DNA of 64,000 nucleotides from Marinimicrococcus sp033875255 (GTDB lineage: Bacteria; Pseudomonadota; Alphaproteobacteria; Geminicoccales; Geminicoccaceae). The translations under genes were made by a program, and so were the position numbers. Shown here in pieces: positions 24,333 to 31,817 of this stretch. The notes below the pieces were generated by a model. The model worked only from the letters and a program-made list of their open reading frames with translations, made no database searches and was not told the DNA's origin. The DNA lies in assembly GCA_033875255.1 (NCBI GenBank), contig JAWZSN010000014.1, positions 77,484 to 141,483 on the forward strand, written 5' to 3'. The first letter of the stretch is position 1, and the number at the start of each line of letters is the position of its first letter.

Positions 24333-25411
24333 GCCGCCTGCTCCCTCGGCCGGGAGCCCGCGAGCAGGCGCTCGTAGAGCTCGAGGTAGCCCCGCGTCAT
24401 GCGCGCCCGGGTGAAGGCCCGCGCCCGCTCCCGGGCAGCCTGCTGCAGGACGCGGCGCTGCGGCCCGTCGGCGATCACCTCCTCGAGCACGCCAGCGAGA
24501 GCCGCGGGATCCTCGGCGGGTGCGAAGTGCGCCGCCCCTTCCCAGAGCTCGCGGAAGGTGGGGATGTCGGAGAGCACCAGCGCCGCCCCGCTGGCGGCCG
24601 CCTCCAGCACGGCGAGCCCGAAGGGCTCGTAGCGGGAAGGCGCGCAGAAGATTTCGGCCTGGTCCATGAGCACCAGAAGCTCATCGGGAGCGAGCCTGCC
24701 CAGCGGGTGCAGGCCCGGCACCGCCTCCCCCTCGCCCGCCGCCAGCACGGGCCAGGAAAGGCGATCGGCCGCTGCCGCCAGCGCCGCCACGTTCTTGGCC
24801 TCGTCCCAGAGACGGCCGGCCGTGAGGATCACGGGCCGTCGCGGCCCCGCGTGGAAACCGACAGGAAAGTCGCGGCCGTTGTGGATCACCGCCGCCCGCT
24901 CCAGCGGGCCATAGTGCGCCTCCAGCGCCGAGCGGAAGGCGCGGCTGGGGGCCGCCACCGCGCCGGCGGCGGCGAGGCCCCGGCGCACGCCGTCCAGGTA
25001 GGCGTCCCATTCGGCCGGCGGGGTGTCGCCGCGGCAGGCGCGCCACCACGACGCCACGCAGGAATGAGCTGCCAGAAGCACCGGCTGCCCGAAGCCGAAG
25101 GCGGCCTCGCGGTAGCCGTTGACATGCACCAGCTCCGCACCGCTGTCGCGGGCGAGCGCCGGAAGCGCCGCGCGCGCCTCGGGCACGTCCATGCCGCACC
25201 GGTCGCGCCATTCGAGATCGAGCCCGGTGACCTCCAGCCGCAGGCCCGGCACGGCCATGGCGGCCCGGTGCTGCGCCTCGTCGGGCGGCGGGCCCAGCAC
25301 CGCCAGCACCGTCCCGACCCCTTCCGCGGCGAGGCCCGAGGCGAGCTCGAGGGCGTAGGTCCAGACCCCGCCCACCGCGTCGGCGGTCATGAGGATGCGC
25401 CCCGGCCTCAT
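24329..25411 (-). CDS. GT4-type glycosyltransferase
   Basis: The protein has 360 residues from ATG 25411. The start MRPGRILMTADAVGGVWTYA gives the acceptor domain, with the nucleotide-sugar domain at VILTAGRLWDEAKN and the GT4 EX7E region in APSRYEPFGLAVLEAAASGA, where two glutamates frame the donor site. Its first residues (TADAVGGVWTYALELASGL) resemble starch/glycogen-synthase-like GT4 proteins. It overlaps the radical SAM gene by 4 bp. The donor is unknown. Confidence 0.86.
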   Translation of the reverse strand: MRPGRILMTADAVGGVWTYALELASGLAAEGVGTVLAVLGPPPDEAQHRAAMAVPGLRLEVTGLDLEWRDRCGMDVPEARAALPALARDSGAELVHVNGYREAAFGFGQPVLLAAHSCVASWWRACRGDTPPAEWDAYLDGVRRGLAAAGAVAAPSRAFRSALEAHYGPLERAAVIHNGRDFPVGFHAGPRRPVILTAGRLWDEAKNVAALAAAADRLSWPVLAAGEGEAVPGLHPLGRLAPDELLVLMDQAEIFCAPSRYEPFGLAVLEAAASGAALVLSDIPTFRELWEGAAHFAPAEDPAALAGVLEEVIADGPQRRVLQQAARERARAFTRARMTRGYLELYERLLAGSRPREQAA

Positions 25412-26694
25412 GCCGCGAGGGTCCGCTCGAGCTCGGGCAGGCGGCGCGGGCGCGCCTCCTGCAGCTCGCTGAAGTCGACGAACGTGTCCAGATAGTAGTC
25501 GACCGCCCGCTCCCAGGCCTCCTCGTCGGGCAGCCCCCACAGGCGGCGGTAGTCGGGCGAGCCCGGATAGGGGAAGAGCGGCACCGGATCGTTGGCCCAG
25601 ACCCCCTCGCCGCGCAGCCGGTCGCGCCATTGCTCGATCACCGCCGGGTCGTCCTGGGGCATCTCCAGGAGATTGGCCTGGACGAAGGGGACGTGGCGCT
25701 TGGCCTTGATCAGGCGCTCCGCCAGCTCCTCGGTGTCGAGCTTGCAGTTCTTGAGGAGCTGGTCGCGCCCCTCGCGGGTCAGGCTCTCGACCCCGGCCTC
25801 GATGGAAACACAGCCGGCCTTCCCCAGAAGCTCGAGCATCTCGGGCTTCCACAGATCGATGCGGGTCTGCACGCCGAACTTCAGGCCGCGCCCCACCAGC
25901 GCTTCCAGAAGCGGCCGGTTGGGCAGGAAGATCTCGTCGATGAAGTAGACATACTCGACCCCCTGCTCCTGCAGGGCCGCGATCTCGGCCGCCACGGCAC
26001 CCGGCTCGCGGCGCCGGTAGCGGTCGCGGAAGTTCTCCTTGGCGCAGAAACTGCAGCTGTAGGGACAGCCGCGCGAAGCCTCGACCTCGGCGCCGGGGCC
26101 GCGCGGCGCGTCGTCGAAGCGGTGATGGTGGTGGTGGTGGCGGCGCACCCATTCCCCGGGCCAGGAGAGTGCGGGGGCGTCGGCGAAGCGGGTGGCGCGC
26201 GGCCCGCCGTTCACCCGGATCTCCCCGTTCTCCCACAGCGCCAGGCCCGGCACGTCCTCCCAGCCGCCGGCGGCGACGGCGCGCAGCGTCTCCTCGCACT
26301 CGCCCATGGCGACCGCGTCGGTGCCGAGCTTGCGCAGGGCGGCGCGCGGCGTGGTGGAGCCGTGCGGGCCCACCGCCACGGTGCGCCCGCCGATCCCGTC
26401 GAGGGCCTGGACCAGCTGCATGGGCACGCGCAGCTCGGGCTGGGCGCAGCGCCAGAAGAGGTAGGTGGGGGCGGTGGTGACGACGGTGAGATCGGGCTTG
26501 AAGGCCGCCACCTCGGCGGCGATCTCGGCATCCGCCAGGCCCAGCAGGTGACCGTCCAGCATCAGCACAAGGTGCCCGGCCGCCTCGAGTTGCTGGCGCG
26601 CCCAGCCCAGCTCGAGGGGCAGATGCGGCTCGCGGCAGCCGAAATAGATGCTGCCCTCGAAGGTCCAGTCGGGGTTGAGCAGGGCCACTCTCAT
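25408..26694 (-). CDS. B12-binding-domain radical SAM enzyme
   Basis: The protein has 428 residues from ATG 26694. An N-terminal cobalamin-binding-like Rossmann domain (about residues 1-140) has a DGHLLG segment at 47-52 matching DxHxxG by pattern. The radical SAM core has the [4Fe-4S] cysteines Cys210, Cys214 and Cys217 in SRGCPYSCSFCAKEN, then EYVYFIDEIFLPN and GCVSIEAGVESLTREG. Such enzymes often methylate or rearrange unactivated carbons. It sits between an epimerase fusion and a glycosyltransferase with 4-bp overlaps, so a sugar or glycan substrate is likely. A natural run of six histidines (186-191) precedes the cluster. Confidence 0.88.
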   Translation of the reverse strand: MRVALLNPDWTFEGSIYFGCREPHLPLELGWARQQLEAAGHLVLMLDGHLLGLADAEIAAEVAAFKPDLTVVTTAPTYLFWRCAQPELRVPMQLVQALDGIGGRTVAVGPHGSTTPRAALRKLGTDAVAMGECEETLRAVAAGGWEDVPGLALWENGEIRVNGGPRATRFADAPALSWPGEWVRRHHHHHHRFDDAPRGPGAEVEASRGCPYSCSFCAKENFRDRYRRREPGAVAAEIAALQEQGVEYVYFIDEIFLPNRPLLEALVGRGLKFGVQTRIDLWKPEMLELLGKAGCVSIEAGVESLTREGRDQLLKNCKLDTEELAERLIKAKRHVPFVQANLLEMPQDDPAVIEQWRDRLRGEGVWANDPVPLFPYPGSPDYRRLWGLPDEEAWERAVDYYLDTFVDFSELQEARPRRLPELERTLAA

Positions 26695-28751
26695 GCCGAT
26701 GCCTCCTCCCGCAGCGGCACCGCCCCGCCCGGCACCACGTGGGTGCCCAGCCAGTCGAGCAGGCGGCGCACGCCGCTCTCGATGTCGGTGCGGGCCTTCC
26801 AGCCGGTGGCCTCGGCGAAGGCGCTGGTGTCGGAGACGTACCAGAGCTGGTCGCCGGGCCTCCACGCGTCGAAGCCCACCTCGGGGCGCAGGCCCGCGAG
26901 GCGCTCGATCAGCGCCAGCATCTCCAGAAGGCTCACGGTGTTGGCGGGGCCGCCGCCGAGATTGAAGGCGCGGCCGGACAGCTGGTCGATGCCGGCGAGC
27001 CCGGCCAGCCACGCGTCCACCGCGTCCTCGACGAAGAGCGCGTCGCGCACCTGGCGGCCGTCGCCGTAGATGGTGAGGGGCTCGCCGCGAAGGGCGGCGA
27101 TCAGGAAATGCGCCAGCCAGCCCTGGTCCTCGGTGCCGAACTGGCGCGGCCCGTAGAGGCAGCTCATCCGGAAGACCAGGGTCCTGAGGCCGAACACCCG
27201 CGCATAGTCCAGCACGTACTGGTCGGCCACCCCCTTGGAGCAGCCATAGGGGCTGTAGAGGTCCAGCGGGGTGGTCTCGCCGCAGCCGCGGCGCAGCGCC
27301 GCCTCGCGGGGCTGGTAGCGGGTGGCGCCGGCCTCCAGGGCCTCCTCGTCCAGCAGCCTGCCATAGACCTTGTTGGTGGAGGCGAAGAGCAGCGGCGGGG
27401 GCTCGGGGCAGGCGCGCGCCGCCTCGAGGAGGTTGAGGGTGCCCCGCGCGTTGATCTCGAAATCCTCCACCGGGTCGGCGAGGCTGGTGGTGACCGCCAC
27501 CTGGGCCGCCAGGTGGAGCACGGCGGAAGAGTCGCGCACCGCCTCGCGGACCGTGTGGACGTCGCGCAGGTCGGCCACCCGGGCGCTCACCCGCCCGCCA
27601 TGGCGCTCCTTGAGCCACTCCAGGTTGCGCTCCACGCCGGGCCTGCCGAGATTGTCGAGGAGGAGCACCTGGCGCCCCTCGCCGGCCAGCCGGTCGACGA
27701 TGTTGCAGCCCAGGAAACCGGCCCCGCCGGTGACCAGCACCGGCCGCGCGCCGGCCGGGCGCAGGCTGGGGGCGGCGAGCCGGCGGGCCAGCCCGGTGGC
27801 GGCCTCCACGCCGCCCTCCGCCAGCATCCGGCCGAGCAGCTTGGGACGGCCGTCGGCCTTGAGCACGCCGCAGTGATAATGCCGCTCGTCGAAATGGAAG
27901 CCTTCCTCGCTGGGAAGCTCCGGATCGAGATCCTGGAGGGAATACCAGTAGACCCGCTCGGCGGGTGCCGCCGCCGCCTCGGCGAAGAGGGCGAGCTGGC
28001 GGGCCTCGTCGTGCCGCCAGGTGGAATGGCCGGTCTCGGTGACCCACAGCGCCGGCGGCCGCGCGCAGCGCTCCAGCACCTCGCGCACCGGGGCGATCTC
28101 CGCCTCCCAGCCCTGCCAGTGCGGCGTCCAGGTCTCGGGAAAGGCGTGCACGCTCACCGCGTCGACATGGTCGAGCACGCCGTTGGCGCGGAACAGCTCG
28201 AGCAGCGTCGGGTCGGTGGGACAGGGAGCGCCCAGCACCGGCCGCTTGCCGCGCTGGCGCATCCAGTAGGCCGCCCCGCCCACCATGGCGCAGAAGGCGG
28301 TCCATTCCGGGTCGAGCCGCCAGTCCCAGTTGTTGAGATTGTTGGGCTCGTTCCACAGCTCGATCCACTCGAAGCACGCCCCGTGGCGGGTCGTGAACAT
28401 GTCGAGGAAGTCGGCATAGGCCTTGGGATCGCGCGGCGGCGCCGCCACCGAGGGAACGACGCCCAGCGAGGGCGGCGTGTAGAGCACGCAGGGCAGCAGC
28501 TCGGCCTTCTCCGCCATGAACGGCAGCAGCCAGCCGAACCACTCGGCCCCGCCCGGCGCGTGATACTCGGCCCAGGAGATCCCCAGCCGGAGATGGCGCA
28601 TGCCGCTCTGCTCCAGGAAGCGGGCGAGCCGCCGGGCGCGCTCGTGCTCGCCGGGATGGAGCCAGGCGACGAAGCCCATGGCGGGCCCGGCGGCCTCGGG
28701 CCCCGGGGCGGATCCGGCAGCGCGGGGCGAAGGGGGCGGCCTCCTGCTCAT
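26691..28751 (-). CDS. Glycoside hydrolase-like / NAD-dependent epimerase fusion
   Basis: This single 686-residue chain has two enzymes. Residues about 25-310 form a clan-A-like TIM barrel, with WIELWNEPNN (acid/base Glu135) and WVTETGHST (nucleophile Glu239). After a short linker, residues about 336-675 are an extended SDR, with LVTGGAGFLGCN (342-350), FASTNKVYG, the Tyr-x-x-x-Lys site in YSPYGCSKG, and RMSCLYGPRQFGTEDQGW, closest in look to CDP-paratose 2-epimerase-type enzymes. No signal peptide is present, so the hydrolase domain is probably cytoplasmic. It overlaps genes on both sides by 4 bp. There is no frameshift; the fusion is real at sequence level. Confidence 0.85.
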   Translation of the reverse strand: MSRRPPPSPRAAGSAPGPEAAGPAMGFVAWLHPGEHERARRLARFLEQSGMRHLRLGISWAEYHAPGGAEWFGWLLPFMAEKAELLPCVLYTPPSLGVVPSVAAPPRDPKAYADFLDMFTTRHGACFEWIELWNEPNNLNNWDWRLDPEWTAFCAMVGGAAYWMRQRGKRPVLGAPCPTDPTLLELFRANGVLDHVDAVSVHAFPETWTPHWQGWEAEIAPVREVLERCARPPALWVTETGHSTWRHDEARQLALFAEAAAAPAERVYWYSLQDLDPELPSEEGFHFDERHYHCGVLKADGRPKLLGRMLAEGGVEAATGLARRLAAPSLRPAGARPVLVTGGAGFLGCNIVDRLAGEGRQVLLLDNLGRPGVERNLEWLKERHGGRVSARVADLRDVHTVREAVRDSSAVLHLAAQVAVTTSLADPVEDFEINARGTLNLLEAARACPEPPPLLFASTNKVYGRLLDEEALEAGATRYQPREAALRRGCGETTPLDLYSPYGCSKGVADQYVLDYARVFGLRTLVFRMSCLYGPRQFGTEDQGWLAHFLIAALRGEPLTIYGDGRQVRDALFVEDAVDAWLAGLAGIDQLSGRAFNLGGGPANTVSLLEMLALIERLAGLRPEVGFDAWRPGDQLWYVSDTSAFAEATGWKARTDIESGVRRLLDWLGTHVVPGGAVPLREEASA

Positions 28752-29863
28752 GCCACCAGCCCCCGGCGGGCCAGCTCCTCGGTGGCCTGCTCGACCCGGT
28801 CCTGGGCCACCTGGCTCTCCAGCCAGGAGGCGAGCTCCACCAGCCCCTCGTCGAAATCCTCGCGGGGCTTGAAGCCCAGCGCCTCGCGGGCCAGCGAGAG
28901 GTCGGCAAAGCAGTGGCGGATGTCGCCGGCGCGGTAGCGGCCGGTGATCTCGGGCTGCAGATCCGGCCGGCCCACCGCCCGGGCCAGGGCGCAGGCCACC
29001 TCCTGGATGGTGCGGCTCTGGCCGCTGCCCACATTGAGGGCCCGCCCCTCGGCGGCGGGTGCTGCGAGAGCGGCGTGGATGGCCCGCGCCACGTCGCGGA
29101 CATGGACGAAGTCGCGGCGCTGCCGGCCGTCCTCGAAGATCATCGGGGCGCGGCCGTTGAGCAGCCGCGCGGCGAAGATGGCGAGCACGCCGGTATAGGG
29201 ATTGGAGAGCGCCTGGCGGGTGCCGAAGACGTTGAAGAACCGCAGCGCCACGGTGGGCACCTTGTAGAAGCGGCCGAAGATCAGCGCCATGCGCTCCTGG
29301 TTGTACTTGCCGAGCGCATAGACCGAGCTGAGCTGGGGATGCTTGCTCTCCGGCGTGGGCACCGGCTCGAGGGGCTCGCCGCCCTCGCCCTCCAGCTCCC
29401 AGCGGCCGCGCCTGAGGGCTTCCAGCGGCCGCTCGCCCGGCTCCACCAGCTTTCCTTCGCCGGTGCGGGCCAGGCCCTCGCCGTAGATGCTCATCGAGGA
29501 GGCCACCACCAGCCGCTCCACCGGGCGGGCGGCCAGCGCCTCCAGCAGCACGGCCGTGCCCAGCTCGTTCACCGCCACGTAGTCGGCCATGGCGTACATG
29601 CTCTGGCCGACCCCCACCGAGGCCGCCAGGTGCACCACCGCGTCCACGTCCTCGAGCGCCCGGCGCACCGCCTCGGGGTCGCGCATGTCGCCCACCTGAA
29701 GCTCCACCTCGGGCGCCAGGTAGCCGGGGCACGCGCCTTCCTCGCCGTGGACCTGGGAGGCGAGGGAATCGAAGGCGCGCACCTCCATGCCCCGCTCCAG
29801 CAGGAGATCGGCAAGATGCGAGCCGATGAAGCCGGCGCCACCGGTGACGAGGACGCGTTTCAT
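28748..29863 (-). CDS. NAD-dependent nucleotide-sugar epimerase/dehydratase (SDR)
   Basis: The protein has 371 residues. The NAD motif MKRVLVTGGAGFIGSHLADL is at the N-terminus. VVASSMSIYGEG and SSVYALGKYNQERMAL (YALGK gives the Tyr-x-x-x-Lys catalytic pair) follow, then RFFNVFGTRQALSNPYTGVL. The overall plan is that of UDP-glucose/GlcA 4-epimerase-like SDRs. It is the promoter-proximal gene of the eight-gene minus-strand glycan operon, preceded by a good AGGGGGAGA ribosome-binding site. Confidence 0.9.
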   Translation of the reverse strand: MKRVLVTGGAGFIGSHLADLLLERGMEVRAFDSLASQVHGEEGACPGYLAPEVELQVGDMRDPEAVRRALEDVDAVVHLAASVGVGQSMYAMADYVAVNELGTAVLLEALAARPVERLVVASSMSIYGEGLARTGEGKLVEPGERPLEALRRGRWELEGEGGEPLEPVPTPESKHPQLSSVYALGKYNQERMALIFGRFYKVPTVALRFFNVFGTRQALSNPYTGVLAIFAARLLNGRAPMIFEDGRQRRDFVHVRDVARAIHAALAAPAAEGRALNVGSGQSRTIQEVACALARAVGRPDLQPEITGRYRAGDIRHCFADLSLAREALGFKPREDFDEGLVELASWLESQVAQDRVEQATEELARRGLVA

Positions 29864-29936
29864 GCAGTTCTCCCCCTGGCACTCATGAACAGTTCAACTT
29901 GTCCTCGCCATGGACATGGCATTTACTATGCGAATA

Positions 29937-29972
29937 ATCTTCGTCATGAAGATCTTCTTCATGTTCATCTTC
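29937..29972. repeat. 15-bp direct repeats with embedded palindrome
   Basis: ATCTTCGTCATGAAG (29937-29951), ATCTTCTTCATGTTC (29952-29966) and ATCTTC (29967-29972) recur with a 15-bp period. Within them, CATGAAGA (29945-29952) and TCTTCATG (29956-29963) form an inverted repeat. This resembles a multi-site binding region upstream of the glycan operon. Confidence 0.7.
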
Positions 29973-30155
29973 TGGCGCCGTAACCAGAAACCGCGGGGCG
30001 AGGTTCCATCGCTCGGGCCGAGGGGCCCCAGAGCCGGCGAGGAGGGCAAAGTGCCTCTTCATGGGAGGCAAACCCCCGCGGCGAGGGAAGGTTTCACGGA
30101 CGCCCGGATGTGCCCCGGGAGAGCTTCCGGCAAGGCGGCAACCGCCTGCGGCTCA

Positions 30156-30177
30156 GGTAACTAACCAGTTAGTTACC
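30156..30177. promoter_or_regulatory. Inverted-repeat operator upstream of the TctCBA operon
   Basis: The arms GGTAACTAAC (30156-30165) and GTTAGTTACC (30168-30177) are perfect complements two bases apart, and a TTGACA -35 element begins 4 bp later. The size and symmetry suit a TetR-family repressor, and a TetR gene ends this operon. A related GTAACC...GGTTAC site precedes the second catabolic operon. Confidence 0.7.
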
Positions 30178-30270
30178 ATCTTGACAGCCCGCCCCCGGCG
30201 ACCCGATCCTTCCCTCTCGGGCCCCTGGCCGCGAGGCCGGCGGGCACGCCAAGGGGAGGCGAGAAAAGCC

Positions 30271-31281
30271 ATGAAGAAGCTCCTGCTGGGTGCCGCGGCG
30301 ATCGCCGTGACGGTCTTCGGACAGGCCGCGGCCGAGGCTGCCGACTATCCGTGGAAGCCGGAGAAGCCGCTCACCATCATCGTGCCGTGGGCTGCCGGCG
30401 GCTCGACCGACCAGGTCACCCGGGTGGTGGCCGGCGAGATCGAGAAGGCGCTCGGGCAGAAGGTGGTGATCGTCAACCAGCCGGGCGCCTCGGGCTCCAT
30501 CGGCACGAAGAACGCGCTCGAGGCCCCCAAGGACGGCTACACCTGGGCGGCGGGTGCGGCCGGTGATCTCGGCACCTACCCGGTGCTGGGCATGCTCGAT
30601 ACCACGCTGGACGACTGGCACCTCTTCCTCGACGTCGCCAACGTCTCGGTGGTGGGGGTCAATCCCGACACTCCCTACAAGGACACGCAGGACCTGCTCG
30701 ATGCCATGAAGGCCGCGCCGGGCTCGGTGCCGGTGGCCACCGCCGGCCTGTCCTCGGCCGGCCACAACGCCATGGAGCTGATCGCCCAGGCCACCGGCGT
30801 CACCTACAAGCACGTCACCTATGACGGCGGCAATCCGGCGGTGATCGCCACCGTCTCTGGCGAGACCGAGGTCACCACCCAGCTCGCCGTCGAGCAGGCC
30901 GAGATGATCCGCGCCGGCCGCATCCGCCCGCTCTCGGTGGTGGGCGACACCGGCCTCGAGCTCGAGGGCCATGGCACCATCCCGCCCATCACCGAGACGG
31001 TGCCCGGGATCAAGGCCGCCACCAACTATTTCGGCATCTGGGCACCCAAAGGCGTCCCCGAGGAGGTGGTCCAGACCATGGAGGCGGTCTGGGAGAACGA
31101 GATCGCCAACTCCGAGGCCTTGAAGAAATACGCCGCCAACCGTGGGGCGCTGTTCACGCCCTATTACGGCGAGGAGGCCAAAGAGCGCGCCATGGGCATG
31201 GTGAGCTCGAACGCCTGGACCCTCTACGAGGGCGGAAAGGCCAAGGAGTCGCCGGAGAAGTTCGGCATTCCCAAGCCCTGA
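30271..31281 (+). CDS. tctC: Tripartite tricarboxylate transporter substrate-binding protein (TctC/Bug family)
   Basis: This 336-residue periplasmic protein has a signal peptide (MKKLLLGAAAIAVTVFGQAA) cleaved near AEA. The mature protein has the Bug signature TIIVPWAAGGSTDQVTR and NQPGASGSIGTKNA. It delivers an organic acid to the TctAB membrane complex encoded next. The ligand cannot be read directly; the metabolic genes in the same operon suggest a sugar-derived acid. GGGGAGG at 30253-30259 supports the start, and it is the first gene of a nine-gene operon. Confidence 0.93.
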   Translation: MKKLLLGAAAIAVTVFGQAAAEAADYPWKPEKPLTIIVPWAAGGSTDQVTRVVAGEIEKALGQKVVIVNQPGASGSIGTKNALEAPKDGYTWAAGAAGDLGTYPVLGMLDTTLDDWHLFLDVANVSVVGVNPDTPYKDTQDLLDAMKAAPGSVPVATAGLSSAGHNAMELIAQATGVTYKHVTYDGGNPAVIATVSGETEVTTQLAVEQAEMIRAGRIRPLSVVGDTGLELEGHGTIPPITETVPGIKAATNYFGIWAPKGVPEEVVQTMEAVWENEIANSEALKKYAANRGALFTPYYGEEAKERAMGMVSSNAWTLYEGGKAKESPEKFGIPKP

Positions 31282-31288
31282 GCCGGCC

Positions 31289-31816
31289 ATGCAGGAGTCT
31301 TCCCCCGCCCCCGTCTCCGCCAGGGCCGACCTTTTCACCGCCCTGGTGCTCCTGGCGCTCTCCGCCGGCGTGATCCTCGAATCGCTCGCCATGCCCCGCT
31401 ACGAGGAGCGGGGCGTGAACCCCTTCTCGGTGCCGGGCCTGGTGCCCGGCTTTTTGGGGGTGGTGCTGCTGGCGCTGGCGGGGGTGCTGCTGGCGCGCTC
31501 GCTGGCCGCGCTCCGGCGCCGTGCTGCGCCGGGCGGGGAGAAGGCGCCCGGCCTGCTGGGCGTGGCGGGCGGGCTCGACGCGGCACTCCTGGCGGTCCTG
31601 ACCCTGGGCTATGGCGGCCTCCTGGTGGGCCGCCTGCCCTTCCGCCTGGCCACCTTCCTGTTCGTGTTCCTGTTCATCGCGGCCTTCGAGCGCAACCTGC
31701 CGGCCACCCCCCGCCAGCGGGCCGGACGCCTGGCCTTCGCGCTCGCCCAGGCGGCGGTGGTAGCGCTGGGCGTGGCCTGGGTGTTCGAGGACGTCTTTCT
31801 CGTGCGGCTGCCCTGA
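31289..31816 (+). CDS. tctB: Tripartite tricarboxylate transporter small membrane subunit (TctB)
   Basis: The protein has 175 residues and four hydrophobic segments, beginning around DLFTALVLLALSAGVILESL. PRYEERGVNPFSVPGLVPGF is the usual TctB loop after the first helix, and RLPFRLATFLFVFLFIAAFE lies in the third/fourth helix region. It starts 7 bp after tctC and ends 1 bp before tctA. Its role is structural support of the TctA permease. Confidence 0.9.
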   Translation: MQESSPAPVSARADLFTALVLLALSAGVILESLAMPRYEERGVNPFSVPGLVPGFLGVVLLALAGVLLARSLAALRRRAAPGGEKAPGLLGVAGGLDAALLAVLTLGYGGLLVGRLPFRLATFLFVFLFIAAFERNLPATPRQRAGRLAFALAQAAVVALGVAWVFEDVFLVRLP

Positions 31817-31817
31817 G

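Larger units (their letters stand above)
29864..30270. other. 407-bp divergent regulatory region
   Basis: No convincing gene is present. The left third (29890-29985) is unusually AT-rich and contains 15-bp direct repeats near the expected promoter of the minus-strand glycan operon. The right part contains an inverted-repeat operator (30156-30177), a TTGACA -35 box at 30181-30186, and a GGGGAGG ribosome-binding site (30253-30259) for the plus-strand transporter gene. A hydrophobic short frame starting at 29910 looks accidental. Confidence 0.6.

Noticed and set aside
29910..30164. Short hydrophobic plus-strand frame (MDMAFTMRIIFVMKIFF...)
   Set aside because: Hydrophobicity comes from the AT-rich direct repeats and the rest is basic low-complexity sequence; there is no clear ribosome-binding site. 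Treated as regulatory DNA instead.
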